Assembly: GCA_002077045.2 (NCBI GenBank)
Contig: KZ111179.1
Coordinates: 188,925-252,924, forward strand
Direction: 5' to 3'
DNA length: 64,000 nt
Origin: Rachicladosporium sp. CCFEE 5018
Taxonomy: Eukaryota; Ascomycota; Dothideomycetes; Cladosporiales; Cladosporiaceae
Position numbers and translations under genes: made by a program. Positions 39,482 through 51,342 of the stretch are shown here, in pieces (the stretch's first letter is position 1; every line of letters starts with the position of its first letter). The notes beneath the pieces are model-generated. The model searched no databases and was not told the origin of the DNA. It was given only the letters and a program-made list of their open reading frames with translations.

Positions 39482-41077
39482 ATGAAGTCTCTCCTCCGCA
39501 CCCTCACCTCCCACCCCGCTCTCCGTACCCAAATATCTCGCACAGCATCCCTTCACATTATACCCTCAAGAACATACGCCAGCATGCAGCACACGGTCCC
39601 CTCCCTCAAAGATAGCTCCCTCTTCAAATCCCAGGGCTTCATCGACGGCCAATGGGTCTCCGTGTCCAGCGGGCAGACCTTCGAAGTCACAGACCCCGCT
39701 TCAGGAAAAGTCATAGGCACTATGCCCGAGATGTCCGCCAAAGAGACAGAGGACGCGATCACAGCTGCAGCTGCTGCGCTACCAGCATGGAGGAAGAAGA
39801 CCGGTCGGGAGCGGGGTCGGATATTGAGGGCGTGGTATCAACTCATGATCGACAACGCTGAGGATCTGGCGAAGCTGATTACATGGGAGAACGGCAAGCC
39901 GATTGCGGATGCGAAGGGGGAGGTCGCGTACGCGGCGGGGTTCTTCGAGTGGTTTGCTGAGGAAGCACCGCGCATCGGAGGCGAAACAATCTCCGCCACA
40001 GTTCCAGGGAATCGCGTCTTCACCACAAGAGAGCCCGTTGGCGTCGCGGGTCTCATCACGCCCTGGAACTTCCCTGCAGCAATGATAACTCGCAAGATCG
40101 GCCCCGCGTTAGCAGCAGGCTGCACAGTCGTTGTCAAATCCCCCGGCGAAACGCCCTTCACAGCCGCCGCACTAGCCGAACTCAGCATCCGCGCCGGCGT
40201 GCCGAAAGGCGTCGTCAACGTCGTCACAGCGCTGAAAAACACACCCGAAGTCGGCTCCACGATGACATCCAGCCCCACGGTGCGCAAGATAAGTTTCACA
40301 GGCAGCACCGGCGTCGGCAAGCTCCTCATGAAGCAGTCCTCGCAGACGCTCAAGAAGCTGTCTTTCGAGCTAGGCGGCAACGGCCCATTCATAGTCTTCA
40401 ACGACGCAGATTTGGACCTCGCCGTTGCGGGCGCGATTACCTCGAAATTCCGCTCGAGTGGTCAGACGTGCGTCTGCGCTAATAGACTGTACATCCAATC
40501 GGAGATCTACGATAGATTCGCCACGGCTTTCGCGAAGAAAGTCGAGGCTTTCAAGCTTGGCTCTGGATTCGCGGACGGTGTCACACATGGTCCTCTTATC
40601 CACGACAGGGCTATCGGCAAAGTGAGCGCGCATGTTGAGGATGCAGTGAAGAAAGGAGGGCAAGTGCTCGTTGGCGGTAAGCCCAGAGATGACCTCGGTC
40701 CGAACTTCTACGCCCCCACAGTAATCCGCGACATGAAGCCCTCGATGATCTTGTCAAGCGAAGAGACCTTCGGCCCCGTAGCCGGGCTCTTCAAATTCGA
40801 CACCGAGGCTGAAGTCGTCAAGTTGGCCAACGATACTGAAGTAGGGCTCGCGGGGTACTTCTACAGCAAGGACGTGCAGAGAGTGTATCGCGTGGCCGAG
40901 GCGCTAGAGGTGGGTATGATTGGTGTTAACACGGGGCTGATCTCGGATCCTGCGAGTCCATTTGGGGGTGTGAAGGAGAGTGGGTTTGGGAGGGAGGGAA
41001 GTAAATTGGGGATTGATGAGTATCTTGTGACTAAGTCCGTGACGCTGGGGGGTATGGGTGGGGAATTGCAGACGTAG
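39482..41077 (+). CDS. UGA2: Succinate-semialdehyde dehydrogenase (ALDH superfamily), copy B
   Basis: 531 residues beginning MKSLLRTLTSHPALRTQ. This start matches copy A in length and position, and the 63 extra codons upstream in the same frame are rejected. E296 and C330 (with C332) are preserved. Most differences lie in the presequence and on the surface, for example GSLFKSEGF versus SSLFKSQGF and FNLGSGF versus FKLGSGF. No damage is visible, so both copies should be active. Confidence 0.9.
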   Translation: MKSLLRTLTSHPALRTQISRTASLHIIPSRTYASMQHTVPSLKDSSLFKSQGFIDGQWVSVSSGQTFEVTDPASGKVIGTMPEMSAKETEDAITAAAAALPAWRKKTGRERGRILRAWYQLMIDNAEDLAKLITWENGKPIADAKGEVAYAAGFFEWFAEEAPRIGGETISATVPGNRVFTTREPVGVAGLITPWNFPAAMITRKIGPALAAGCTVVVKSPGETPFTAAALAELSIRAGVPKGVVNVVTALKNTPEVGSTMTSSPTVRKISFTGSTGVGKLLMKQSSQTLKKLSFELGGNGPFIVFNDADLDLAVAGAITSKFRSSGQTCVCANRLYIQSEIYDRFATAFAKKVEAFKLGSGFADGVTHGPLIHDRAIGKVSAHVEDAVKKGGQVLVGGKPRDDLGPNFYAPTVIRDMKPSMILSSEETFGPVAGLFKFDTEAEVVKLANDTEVGLAGYFYSKDVQRVYRVAEALEVGMIGVNTGLISDPASPFGGVKESGFGREGSKLGIDEYLVTKSVTLGGMGGELQT

Positions 41078-41330
41078 CTTGAGTTCTGGGGATAATGATG
41101 AGATGTAGAAATGATGGTAGCTACAGTAACCTCGGTCAGGCCGTGCGTCTCAGCTATAGTGAATCGACTCAGCGAGGACATCCAAGGAGCAAATGCAGCG
41201 ACTACTTGTTCAAACCACGTTGGACCACCCAGCGTGTGTTTCCTGTTCGCCGAAGCCGGCCATCCTGTTCGCATTGCGAGCACCCTAGTCTTGCAGTCTT
41301 TGCGTTGTCGACGACCGGCTTTCAGGCCGA

Positions 41331-44300
41331 TCACACGGCCTGATACTTCCGCAACTACACGCAAGTCAGCACACATCCCCCCGTCCACGCACACAAGCAA
41401 ACTCACATCCAACGTCACCCCCCTACTCGAGTTCCCCCCCTGATCCCTCAACACACCCACAAGCGTCTCACTCTCCTGAAACAACCCCGCCTTCAAACTA
41501 ATAACAACAAACTGACACCCCGGCCCGGCCTTCTCCCGCACATAACTAGCCAGCCTCTTAGTATTAGCCACATCCAACGCCGCATCAACCTCATCCAGCA
41601 CGAAGAACGGACTCGGCGCGAATGTATGCACCGCAAACAACAGCGCCAAGGCAGCCATGGTCTTCTCGCCACCACTCAAGTGCTCCATATCTCTGAACCG
41701 CTTTCCCGGTGGTGTAGCGTGGAACTTCACGCCAGAGAGGTACGGCTCGTCCTCGTCTTCGACGTCTAGATAGGCTTGCCCGCCGAGCGGCCAGGAGAGG
41801 GATTTCGTCAGGTCGCGGTAGATGGGGAGGATCTGCGTGGAGATGTGCGTGAAGGCTTTGTTGAAGAGACTCTGCCGGGTGTTTCTGCAGGTTTCGAAAG
41901 CTTTTGTGGCGGATTTCGCTGCCGCGCGTGCGGCGTTGAAGTCGGTTTCTGTGGCGCGGAGTTTGGTTGCTGTGGATTCGAGGCGGTCGGCGGAGCGCAT
42001 GTTTGGGGCGAGTTTGTCGAGCGCGGATTGGATTTTGGAGATTTCTTCTTGGAGGGCTGTGAGGGTTTCTTCGTTGTAGTCCTCTCGGAGATCATCGCCA
42101 AGGTTTTCGAAAGAGGGAATGATGCCGTGGTCGTTGTAGCGTGGTGCTGGGGCTTCGCCGTCGACGTCCATGGCGTCTGGATCTTGGGTCTCGTCTAGTA
42201 TGGCGTCTTCCAGTGGCATGGCGCTGAGCTCGGCACTGTCCTCTTCGAGGGGCAGGTCGATGTTGTCGACTTTGCAGGTGCGGAGTAAGGCGTATCGATG
42301 CGTTGCCGCACGCGTGATGTCTGCCTCGTACGACTGCACGGCTTCGAGCGTCTTGTTGACGTTCTTGGACTTCTTCTTGACTTCGCCGCGAGCTTCGTTG
42401 ACCTTGGCAGCGCGAGTATCGTAGTCTGACTTCTTCGTTGCGAGCTGCTCGTTGAGCTCCTCGACCTCGGCGTTCAGAACGTCAAGCTCATCGCCGATGG
42501 CCTCGCGCTGTGACATGAGCTCGGCGATCATGTCGCGATCACGTTGACTCTTGTTCCGGATGTTCTGGATGCGGGTTTCGGTATCCTTGAGCTTTTCAGT
42601 CTCGTACTTGAGCTGACTCTCCAGCCTCGAGATCTGCATCTTGAAGTCGTTCTCCTTCTCCTTCGCTTCCTGCTGCATAGTACCTTGTTGGCGCTCGTAC
42701 TCCCGGATGTCATCATAGCCCAATCGCTCACAGAAGTCGGCGAAGACTTTGTCCTCCACTTCCGCAGTGGCTGATGTGTACTTCTCGAGTGACTGACGAA
42801 GCGTCCCGAGCCCACCGAGCTGTTTTTCGTACTTCGGCTGCGCTTCTGTCAAGAGACCGCGAGAATGGCTCAGCTCCTTCGTCTTGGACTCGATATTACG
42901 ATCCAGTGCAGTCAGCTCATCTTGCAAGTACTGCATCTTCTGCTGCATCCCACTGAGCTCAGACTGCAAGGTTTCCTCCTCGAGTTGTCGCTTGTGATCA
43001 TTCGGCAGCCCATCGAGATCGCCCTTCAGCTTCTCGACTAGCGTGCGAAGGTTCTCGACCTCAGCATCCTCGAATCTGCGCTTCTTGTCGCTCGGACCTT
43101 CGCCACCGGAGATCAGGTCAGCCTTGCTGATGCACCTGCCGTCGAGCGTCACCATCTTGACGTCGACTTTGCGGTTCCACTTCAGGTCCCTTGCAGTCTC
43201 CCAGTCATCGCAGATAATGTCGTCGCCGCAGACCATGTTGATAGCTCGCTCATTCGCAGTGTCAAACTCCACGCAGTCGATCGCAAGCTTCATGTTGCGG
43301 GACAGACCACGCAGATTGGCACTTGGCTGCTTGTGGACGATTGTGTCAAGTGGTAGGAAGCTCACAAGACCCCACCGCTGCTCCTTCAAGTAGCCGATAC
43401 AAGCCTGTGCCGTCTTCTCCGTGTCTACGATCACTGCATCCCAGTGCCTTCCCAAGATGATCGGTAACGCGGTCTCGTACTTCTTTTGCTTCGGGTGGCA
43501 GAGCTGGTGCACCATACCTCGTACACCAGGGAAGATTCGCTTCATTGTGGCAACTACTTCGCGCTGCCGTTCTTCCTTCTTAGACTCGCGTTGCTGTGAC
43601 TGCCCTTCGGCGAGCTTCATGCCAGCTTGCTGAAGCTTCTCGTCAAGCTCGCGTTGCTTCTGACGGGTGCGCGTACGCTCGCTGTTTAGACTGTTGATGG
43701 CCGTCTGCTTCGTGCGGATGTCTTGGAGTGTGGTCTTGACCTGGCGGTCGATGTCGGCGCGCCTGGTCTGGAGCGCAGAAACTTCGTCCTCTAGCGCAGT
43801 GGCTGAGGATTGTGCACGATCTACACTGGACTTCAGCGAGTTCACTGTCTCTTCGTCGGTCTTCAGTTGGCGTGTGATGTTGTCTGCTTTAGCTTGATCC
43901 TCCCCAGACTGCTTGTAGACTTCGCCTCGGAGGTTCTGATACTCAGCGAGATCATTCGCGCTTAGAGCGCGACCCGCCGTCTGTTGCTGCGCAGTCCACT
44001 CCGCTTGCCACCGTGCTTGTGCCTTTTGCACCGTTGTCAAGCTCGCTCGTAACTTATCTGCTGTCGCCTTCTGGGTCGCGCGGTCCCTGCCGATGTCTGC
44101 ACTGCTGGTCTCGTAGGTGGCGAGCTTCTTCGATGAGATGCTGAGCTTCTCATCAATCGGCACAAGGTCGTTTTCTTTCTCCTCCACAGACTTCTCTCTT
44201 CGCTTGATCTCACGCTCGACCTTGCTGACATCACGGCCGACCTTCGCTTGATCCTGCTGCGCTTTCTGTAATTGATCTTCAAACTTCTGCACGTTTCGCC

Positions 44301-45183
44301 TGAACTCCTTGAGCTCCTCTTGGCGCTTGTTGATTTCATTTGTGCTGTCTTCGATAGTGCGCTGGAAGTGGAAGAGCTTGTAGAGCACGCTCGTGATGAC
44401 AGCCTGGTCCTTCTCGTCAAGCTTTTGCTCGTACTGATCAAGCTCGTCCTTCTGCTGCTGGTACTGTCTTATCTCACCATTGATGCCTCGGCGTTGATTC
44501 AGCTTGTGAGCTTGCTCCTCATCGGCTGCCTCCTTCTCAGCCTTGAGTCTGTCATACTCCTTGGCGTACTCCCACGATCCGCTGATCTGCTCAAGCAGTC
44601 GAGTGAGGTCCTTCGGTGACTGCGACGCCACAGTCTCAACGTCACCCTGGAAGACCAGAAAGTTGCGGGCCTTGATCAGAATGTTCTCAGCCTCCAGTGC
44701 ATCGTTGTACTGCTTGGCCGTGACAGTGCGATTGTTGATGCGGTACTCGCTCTGGCCAGCTGAGGTAATGCTCCGCTTCCACCTCTGCTCCTCGCCTGCA
44801 TCGTCCTCGTACACTGCCATGACCCACGCGGTCTGCGGATCATTGCGCTTTCCATTCATTTGTGACTCCTCGTCACTCTCTGACTCGTCTGCGCCGCCCT
44901 CAGCGTCGCCATTTGGCTCTCCATTGCCGTTCACCACATCCCCATTTGCATCGATCTTGGATTTGGTCAACACGCGACCACGGTACACCAGGTCCCTCAG
45001 ATGCGTTGATCGCAGATGTGAGGACTTGATGCCAAGCACGAAGGAGATGGCGTCCATGGAATTGGATTTGCCTGAGCCATTGGGGCCGATGATGGAGGTG
45101 AAGTAGCTGTCGCCAAAGTGCAGTATGTGGTGGCCTTTGTATGACTTAAAGTTATACAGCTCAAGGGCCAGTAGCTTGCCCAT
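41331..45183 (-). CDS. SMC1: Cohesin ATPase subunit SMC1, copy B
   Basis: 1266 residues: exon 45183-41407, a 52-nt intron (41406-41355, GTGAGT donor, GCTGAC branch, TGTAG acceptor), and last exon 41354-41331 encoding LRKYQAV. Intron length and the final peptide equal copy A, although the intron interior has changed, which confirms the splice. The ATPase motifs are intact. Changes lie mainly in the second coiled coil (for example KYEKQLGGLGTLRQSLEKYTS). The 5' 600 bp are nearly identical to copy A, a local drop in divergence. Confidence 0.97.
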
Positions 45184-45664
45184 CTTGACTATCGCGTGAT
45201 GCTGTAGTCAGTATGGCGAGATATATGATATGCTATCGATGTCGCACTCCGGCGCATTGCTGAGTGGGATGTTTCGCGAAGTCTGACCTGGCGCGTCCTC
45301 GAGACGCGCCTTTATCTGATCCGAGATCTCGGCTTTCCTCTCAAGCCTAGCGTGTGTCCTCTCAGATCTGACGTCGCATGCTCGGCGATCCAAAAGCTGG
45401 CGACAAGAGCACGTTGCTTGCGGGAGCTGTAGTATTGCCATATAGGAATGCACACTTGCAGTCACGAGACCAGGCCGACTTGATATTGATCACATGCAAC
45501 TACCACAGGTTTGGTGACCCTACATAGCCGCATTTGGAGGCAGCATATGGTTACCTAATCTGACACTCGACCACCTTGTCCACATCTTTCTGGAGCTGCA
45601 GTGTGCAGAGTCGCGTCTCGCATGTCACCATCTACCAAAACATCCATCCAAACAACGCAGCATC
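45184..45664. promoter_or_regulatory. Divergent promoter region SMC1 / GPC1, copy B
   Basis: 481 bp. It keeps TTCGCGAA at 45273-45280 and the inverted repeat listed next. The GPC1 side shows many substitutions against copy A. Confidence 0.5.
45290..45310. promoter_or_regulatory. MCB-like inverted repeat upstream of SMC1, copy B
   Basis: Arms GGCGCGT (45290-45296) and ACGCGCC (45304-45310) around a 7-bp spacer that differs from copy A at its first base. The arms are unchanged, as expected if the arms and not the spacer are read by a protein. Confidence 0.5.
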
Positions 45665-47397
45665 ATGGACGACGACGGTGATCCTAAGCAAGAGACGCCT
45701 AAGCAGCGTCCACGCGACAGTCGGGGCGAGGGACAAGAAGCACCCGACTACCTCTCCGCACAGCCATATGCTTCGAGCAATGGACTCACAACGCCTTCGA
45801 CGCCTGGATTGTCGCGATCGGGTAGCACCTCTGATCTCAGCGCATTCGAAGGCTTCGGAGGCGAGAATTTCCCGCCCCTGGATCGCCTGACAATGTTCGA
45901 TGTCCTGGAGAACTTCGCGCTGCCACAGCGGCTCGAGAAGATGCAGACTGCGCTCCAGCAGCAAGCGGAGAAAGTGCGCGTCCAACGGCGGAAGCTCACG
46001 ACACGAGCCCTTTCTAGCAAGAATGTCGTAGTCGAGGAGTGGAGGAAACGGGTGCCCAGCACTCCCGACGAACAACTGGACCGCTATCGCAAGCGCATGA
46101 AGGAGACTGTGGACCGACTCGGCAAGAGATGGAATGACCAGAAGATCGTTTCGCTCAAGGAAAAGGTCAGCTTCGTCACAGCAGTACTGAACATCTTCAT
46201 CTCCGGCTACCTGATCGGCGCATTCCCCGAGTACTTCCACTACTGGTACACTGCACAGCTTGCCTACTATATGCCAATACGATGGTACACATACCACAAG
46301 ATCGGCTATCACTACTTCCTCGCAGACCTCTGCTACTTCGTGAACCTCCTGCTGGTGCTGAGTATCTGGTTCTTCCCGCAGTCCAAACGCCTCTTCATCA
46401 GCACGTACTGTCTCGCATTTGGCAACAACGCTGTGGCAATAGCCATGTGGCGCAACAGTCTAGTTTTTCACAGTCTAGACAAAGTCACGAGGTGCGTTGG
46501 GCATCCCTTTTCTCAACCACAGAGCCGCGCTAACACCATATCAGCCTCTTCATCCACATAATGCCCTGCGCAACTCTCCACGTCCTGGTCCATCTGATTC
46601 CGCGCTCCCTCCAAGAATCCTCTTTCCCAGCCATAGCTAGCATCCGCTACTCACCCTCGACGGCGCCCGAGCACTACTCCCTCAGCGCTATGATCATCTG
46701 GGCAACGCTGCCTTACGCATTCTGGCAGCTCTCCTACCACTTCCTGATCACGGTCCGGAAACGACCGCAGATCGCCGCCGGTCGGCCGACGTCGTTTACA
46801 TTCCTGCGGAGGAGCTACAAGAACACAGTTCTGGGCAAGTTCGTTCTCGGATTCCCGGATGCGCTGCAAGAGCCCGTGTTCATGGGGATACAATACACTT
46901 ACGCGCTACTTACTATGCTGCCTTGTCCGATTTGGTTTTGGTATAGATGGGCGAGTGCAGGGTTTTTGATGATCGTCTTCACATGGGCCAGCTGGAATGG
47001 AGCTAATTTCTACATTGAGGTGTTTGGCAAGAAAATGGAGAAGGAGCTTGAGAGCTTGCGGAGAGAAGTCGCACGCATGGCGAAGAGTCCTGAGCTTGGA
47101 GGCGACGATGGGCTGGGAAGCCAGGTCGGAAGCCCGGTTGGTAGTCCGGCTGGTCCGGAGGGCAAGGAACAGAGTGGGCTCGATGGGACTTTGGAGGGTG
47201 GTAATAGCAGTGCGTTGGATCTTGGGCCGCCTGCCAAGGTGGACGGCGATGGCGCTACCTTAGGGCACAGAGCGAGCGGAAGCCGGGGGAGTACTGGCGG
47301 CGAAGCAGGTACGCCGGGCGCGGAGAAGAATGTGCGCTTCTCGAGCGACAGCTATGGAAGCTCAGTTGGGATTGGCGAAAGTGCGAAGAGTAAGTAG
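45665..47397 (+). CDS. GPC1: Glycerophosphocholine acyltransferase GPC1, copy B
   Basis: 559 residues from exons 45665-46491 and 46545-47397 (53-nt intron, GTGCGT donor, GCTAAC branch, ATCAG acceptor). The membrane core is almost unchanged from copy A. Substitutions fall in the disordered tails (SRGEGQEAPD near the start; STGGEAGTPGAEKN near the end). The intron differs at several interior positions but keeps its length and signals. Confidence 0.94.
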
Positions 47398-48633
47398 GGA
47401 TGGCGTTTGGACTTATTGGAAATGTATGGCATAAGTCAAGGGCGGTTCATCGACTATGCACGTAAGGCTGGGATGCGCTGATGGGATCGGCTGTATGACA
47501 GGGCGTGGGTGGGACGAGCGTACGATATATACCCTAGATTGGTTCCATTGACTGCTAGTATCCGCTTGCATCCACTGAAGACTGGTCGTCGCTTGTTCAC
47601 TCGACCACTGATCAAGGTGGTAGCCGAGACCGGCATGCCGAAGTGAAGTCTAGTCTTGCCGGCTTGGCAAATTGGGCTCTATACGGACTTCAGACGTCTC
47701 TCCTGTTTCCTTTCTGTCATTCATCACACTTCATATGCTATATGCTACTGAGGCTTAGATATGTATGTGAAGTCATACTTGGTGATCTGCTTGCTCTCCA
47801 TTTACGATCTATGACCCATGTGTGAGGGTATTCCACATCGGACTGCGGTGACAGGTTGCCATCCTGGGTGACGACACTGGCAATGCTCGGAGCGATGCCA
47901 CAACATCCAAGATTCCGCTTCCACGGTCAAGATCGAAGGAGTGAGAGCACCTGGGCGAATCTGGCGCCTGTATGGGTTGCACATTGCGGTATGACCATGC
48001 GAGATGCTTTCCACTATCTCCTTCTCTCTGTGCTTTTGGTTTGGTGTTGCTCGTATTACGCTACCCGTAGCGAGAATGCCAATGCGCGAAGTTCTACGCT
48101 ACCCTCAGGGCATGCTTGGGAAGGAAGGCGCGATGGAGGGACGCAGAGATCACGTGGAGAGGGCTTGGCACTCGAGCGACCGATGCGCTTCACATATCCG
48201 CTTCCTCACTTCACTGGCCTCCACGCTACTTCATTTCCAACACACACACGACCATCCTCATTGCATTATCACTTCCGTCCACGGAGGACAACATCGACGA
48301 ATCAAAGGTAAACCACTTGCCCTCTCTCCATTGGTATCAGGGAGCGTACTGGGCAGAGCGGCAGCGGCAGCAGCTCGCAAGGCTTCGTGACTTCACTGAT
48401 GACAGCTACGCGAACACACACTCGAGGTGAAGCTCAGATCTCGCCAAAACGTTTTGCCAACACCAAGAGCATTACTTACAGCTTCCCATCCGCCGCATAC
48501 AGCCTTGAGCATTGCTAGAGACCTCCCTCTATCCCCAGCATAGTTCTGCAGCGCCATTGATCGGCCGCTGACTGACCTCTGCGCGGTCACTCAACGCTCT
48601 TGCACATATTACAATCCGAAACACGTCAAAACC
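47398..48633. other. Intergenic region GPC1 / Cys-rich unknown gene, copy B
   Basis: No gene supported. The inverted repeat TTGCC-GGCTT-GGCAA is present at 47656-47670, and the donor-like AATCAAAG|GTAAAC at 48300-48313. The central part has diverged with indels. Confidence 0.4.
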
Positions 48634-51187
48634 ATGTTCACCATCGAACTCCCCGATGGCAGGGAGATCGAGCTTCACGGCATTACCCATACTATGAATC
48701 TCGCACACGTACACGGCGCCATGATCACCGGCAACATCGCCCCATCTTCGATGGGCCACCTCAGATCTGTCACAAAGACAGCCGCCAAGGTTATCTACAA
48801 TCAGGAGAAGTTTACTGAAGAATACCATTCCCGGGTATGGAGCACTGCACTTGACCCGCATTGAAATGCGCTGACAGTCATAGGTCTGTGGTAGCAGGAG
48901 CGCTCTAGCTTGGGTTCTATGCGCAACTCACCGCTGTTCAGCTCCACAGGAGATGGGTCCCGAGAGTCCTACTTCGAGTGGGGCGAGAGCAAACTCTAGC
49001 GCTGTAAGCCTGGCGCAAAGCTTCTTGGAAGCCGATGCAAGCTCCCCAGAGAGTCGGGCTCCAGCTGCCCAGCGCGCGGAGCGCACGTCACCTTCATCAA
49101 TCTCACCCACGTGCAGACGCTCGACACCCGGGAATGGCTGCCAACTCCCAGCACTGAAGAACGCCGACATGCTGCCAGCTTCACATTGGGACGCTCTATA
49201 CTACGCAGTAGCGGCGGAGATCAAGTTCCTCTATGACGATCTCCAAATCCGATTTGGCAAGCATTGGGAGCGTGGTACATATGTTCTTCACAGCTTCGGG
49301 ACTGGCGAGGGAGTGAAGCATGATATCTGTGTCGTGGAGCTTGCATCCATGCTCGAGCGCTTCTGGAACGATCTCATGCAACCTTCCGTGGTCGCCGCTA
49401 TCGACTACCGCGTCAAGCAGAAGAATGCATTCAACCAGCTTGGTGGTGTGCCCGAGATGACAGAGATTCTCGCTGCATATGGCATGGTCAGCATCGACGG
49501 CGCCACTCCGCAGCAGATTTGGCGTATGCTAGAAGTCGACTTTGTGCCTGCCATCACCCAAGCCCTCAATGGCGATGTCAGAGACAACGCTAACCTGATG
49601 AGCCCTCGCTCAGCGATGCGCCGCTATGGTCCGGCTGTCAAACACGACCTCGATCCAGACTACTTGCATTGCTCTTGTCCGGACCACTGTGAGTGCCGAA
49701 TCATCTGCGCCTTATCCGATCCCGGATGTACTTGTGAAACTCAGCGGCAGCGCATGGGCATCGTTCCCATGCGGAAGAAGACGCCACCCCCGCTTTTGCC
49801 CATACCACAACCCCAGCTGCTCACTGCACTGCTCGCTGCGCCGCAGCAGACGCCGGCACCACGAGTGCCTGCTGCTCATTCGCCTATCATACAGGACCGC
49901 TCCATCAGTGCGGGCACAGTCCGCGCACGCCGTGCTGCTTTCGAAACACCGAACCCGCAGCTTGCTACTCCCACGCCTGCACAGATCGGTGCAGTGACCC
50001 GTGGGGACAGTTCGGGGGTTGCCGAGGGTTATCGTCAGCTCGCTCTTGACCATCCAGCGGCCACCGAGGAATACAACACGCAAGCAGTGCCAACTCGCAA
50101 GCCTCTCCCGTACACTCAGCGTCCGGGTCGCCCTTGCATTGCTGAGCCTAAGACTCCAGTCCGCGTGGCGAAAGATGTTACTCCATTGGACTTCTTCGGC
50201 GACTACTCCGGCCAGCGCTACCCTGCTGAGGCCACCTTCCGCGCTCCTCCAACTGTGTCGCCACCAGTCTACGGTGCGACGCTACAGCCTGTCGCAGTAT
50301 CGGCATCGAAGGGCATCGCTCCCGCTGAGCTGTCGCCTGACAACTCTGGTCTCTTTCCACAGCCACTCATCATCAAGCGCAACAATGCGTCTACGCCATC
50401 CAGTCGAATTCCGTTCATGGGTGAAGAAGTGCCGCAGCCACGCTTCGGAGAGAATCTTGGCAACAAGGGCTACGAGACTGCCGCCACACTGCGCGCGCTG
50501 GAAGGCATGGAGATCACCACTAAGACGCCCAAGTCAGCGACGCAAATTACGCAATCCTTCCCAGTACCCACCCGCGGGAACATTCGTGAGCCGGACAGTC
50601 TCTTCAGCACTCCTCCGCCACATCAGACCTTCGCCACTCCATCGGGTCCACGCTACGGCTCAGCCGCCGGCAACGAGCCCTTCCCTCGCCTCTCCTCCGA
50701 CAGGAATTCACTCGACCCCAGTCGTCCTTTCACGACCGTCCTGCCCTTTCTGATCTCGAATCCTAAACTCCGCGCTCACGCTCAATCGGCTGCGTCAATC
50801 ACGGACCTCACTTCCACGACTCCTCACCGCGACAACATTACCCCCCGCCCCGCCACAGTCCAGCGCTACGTCTCAGCGGGCGGTCTAACGCCACTACATG
50901 AGCGCGAAGAGATCACACCGCCCGACCTTGACTTCATGCGTCATCCGCCTTCCGGGCTGGGCAGCTACAGTAAGGAGGCGCTAATGAAGGCTGCTGAGCA
51001 GCTGTACGCGCATGAGCAGACTGAGAGGGAGTCCAGAGTGAAGAGTGAAGATAGTGTGAGGAGTAACAAAGTGAGTGATGGGGAGAATGTGAGGGAGGGC
51101 AGGGAGAGGGTGAGTACGGGAACGGGGAAGGTTGGGGAGAGGTTCAAGAGGATGTTCAGTCGGACGTTCAGTGGGAGCGGGAATTAG
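48634..51187 (+). CDS. Uncharacterised Cys-cluster protein, copy B
   Basis: 834 residues from exons 48634-48834 and 48884-51187 (49-nt intron, GTATGG donor, GCTGAC branch, CATAG acceptor). The intron must be removed, because reading on ends at a stop within ten codons. The cysteine cluster (HCSCPDHCECRIICALSDPGCTCE) is intact. The disordered C-terminal half differs more than any other healthy gene pair here, but stretches such as PSSRIPFMGEEVPQPRFGEN are unchanged and may be functional linear motifs. Not recognised as a known family. Confidence 0.8.
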
Positions 51188-51342
51188 TGATGAGATGAGA
51201 GTGAGGCTGAGGTGCTTGAAATGCTGGGTGTGCGACCTCTGCCTCTCCGTGATACTGCGATGGGCTCTCGGCTATAGTGGTGCACGTTATAGGTGCTTAC
51301 GCGGGGATAGCCAATTGTTGAGAGACGCAGGTATCACATTGG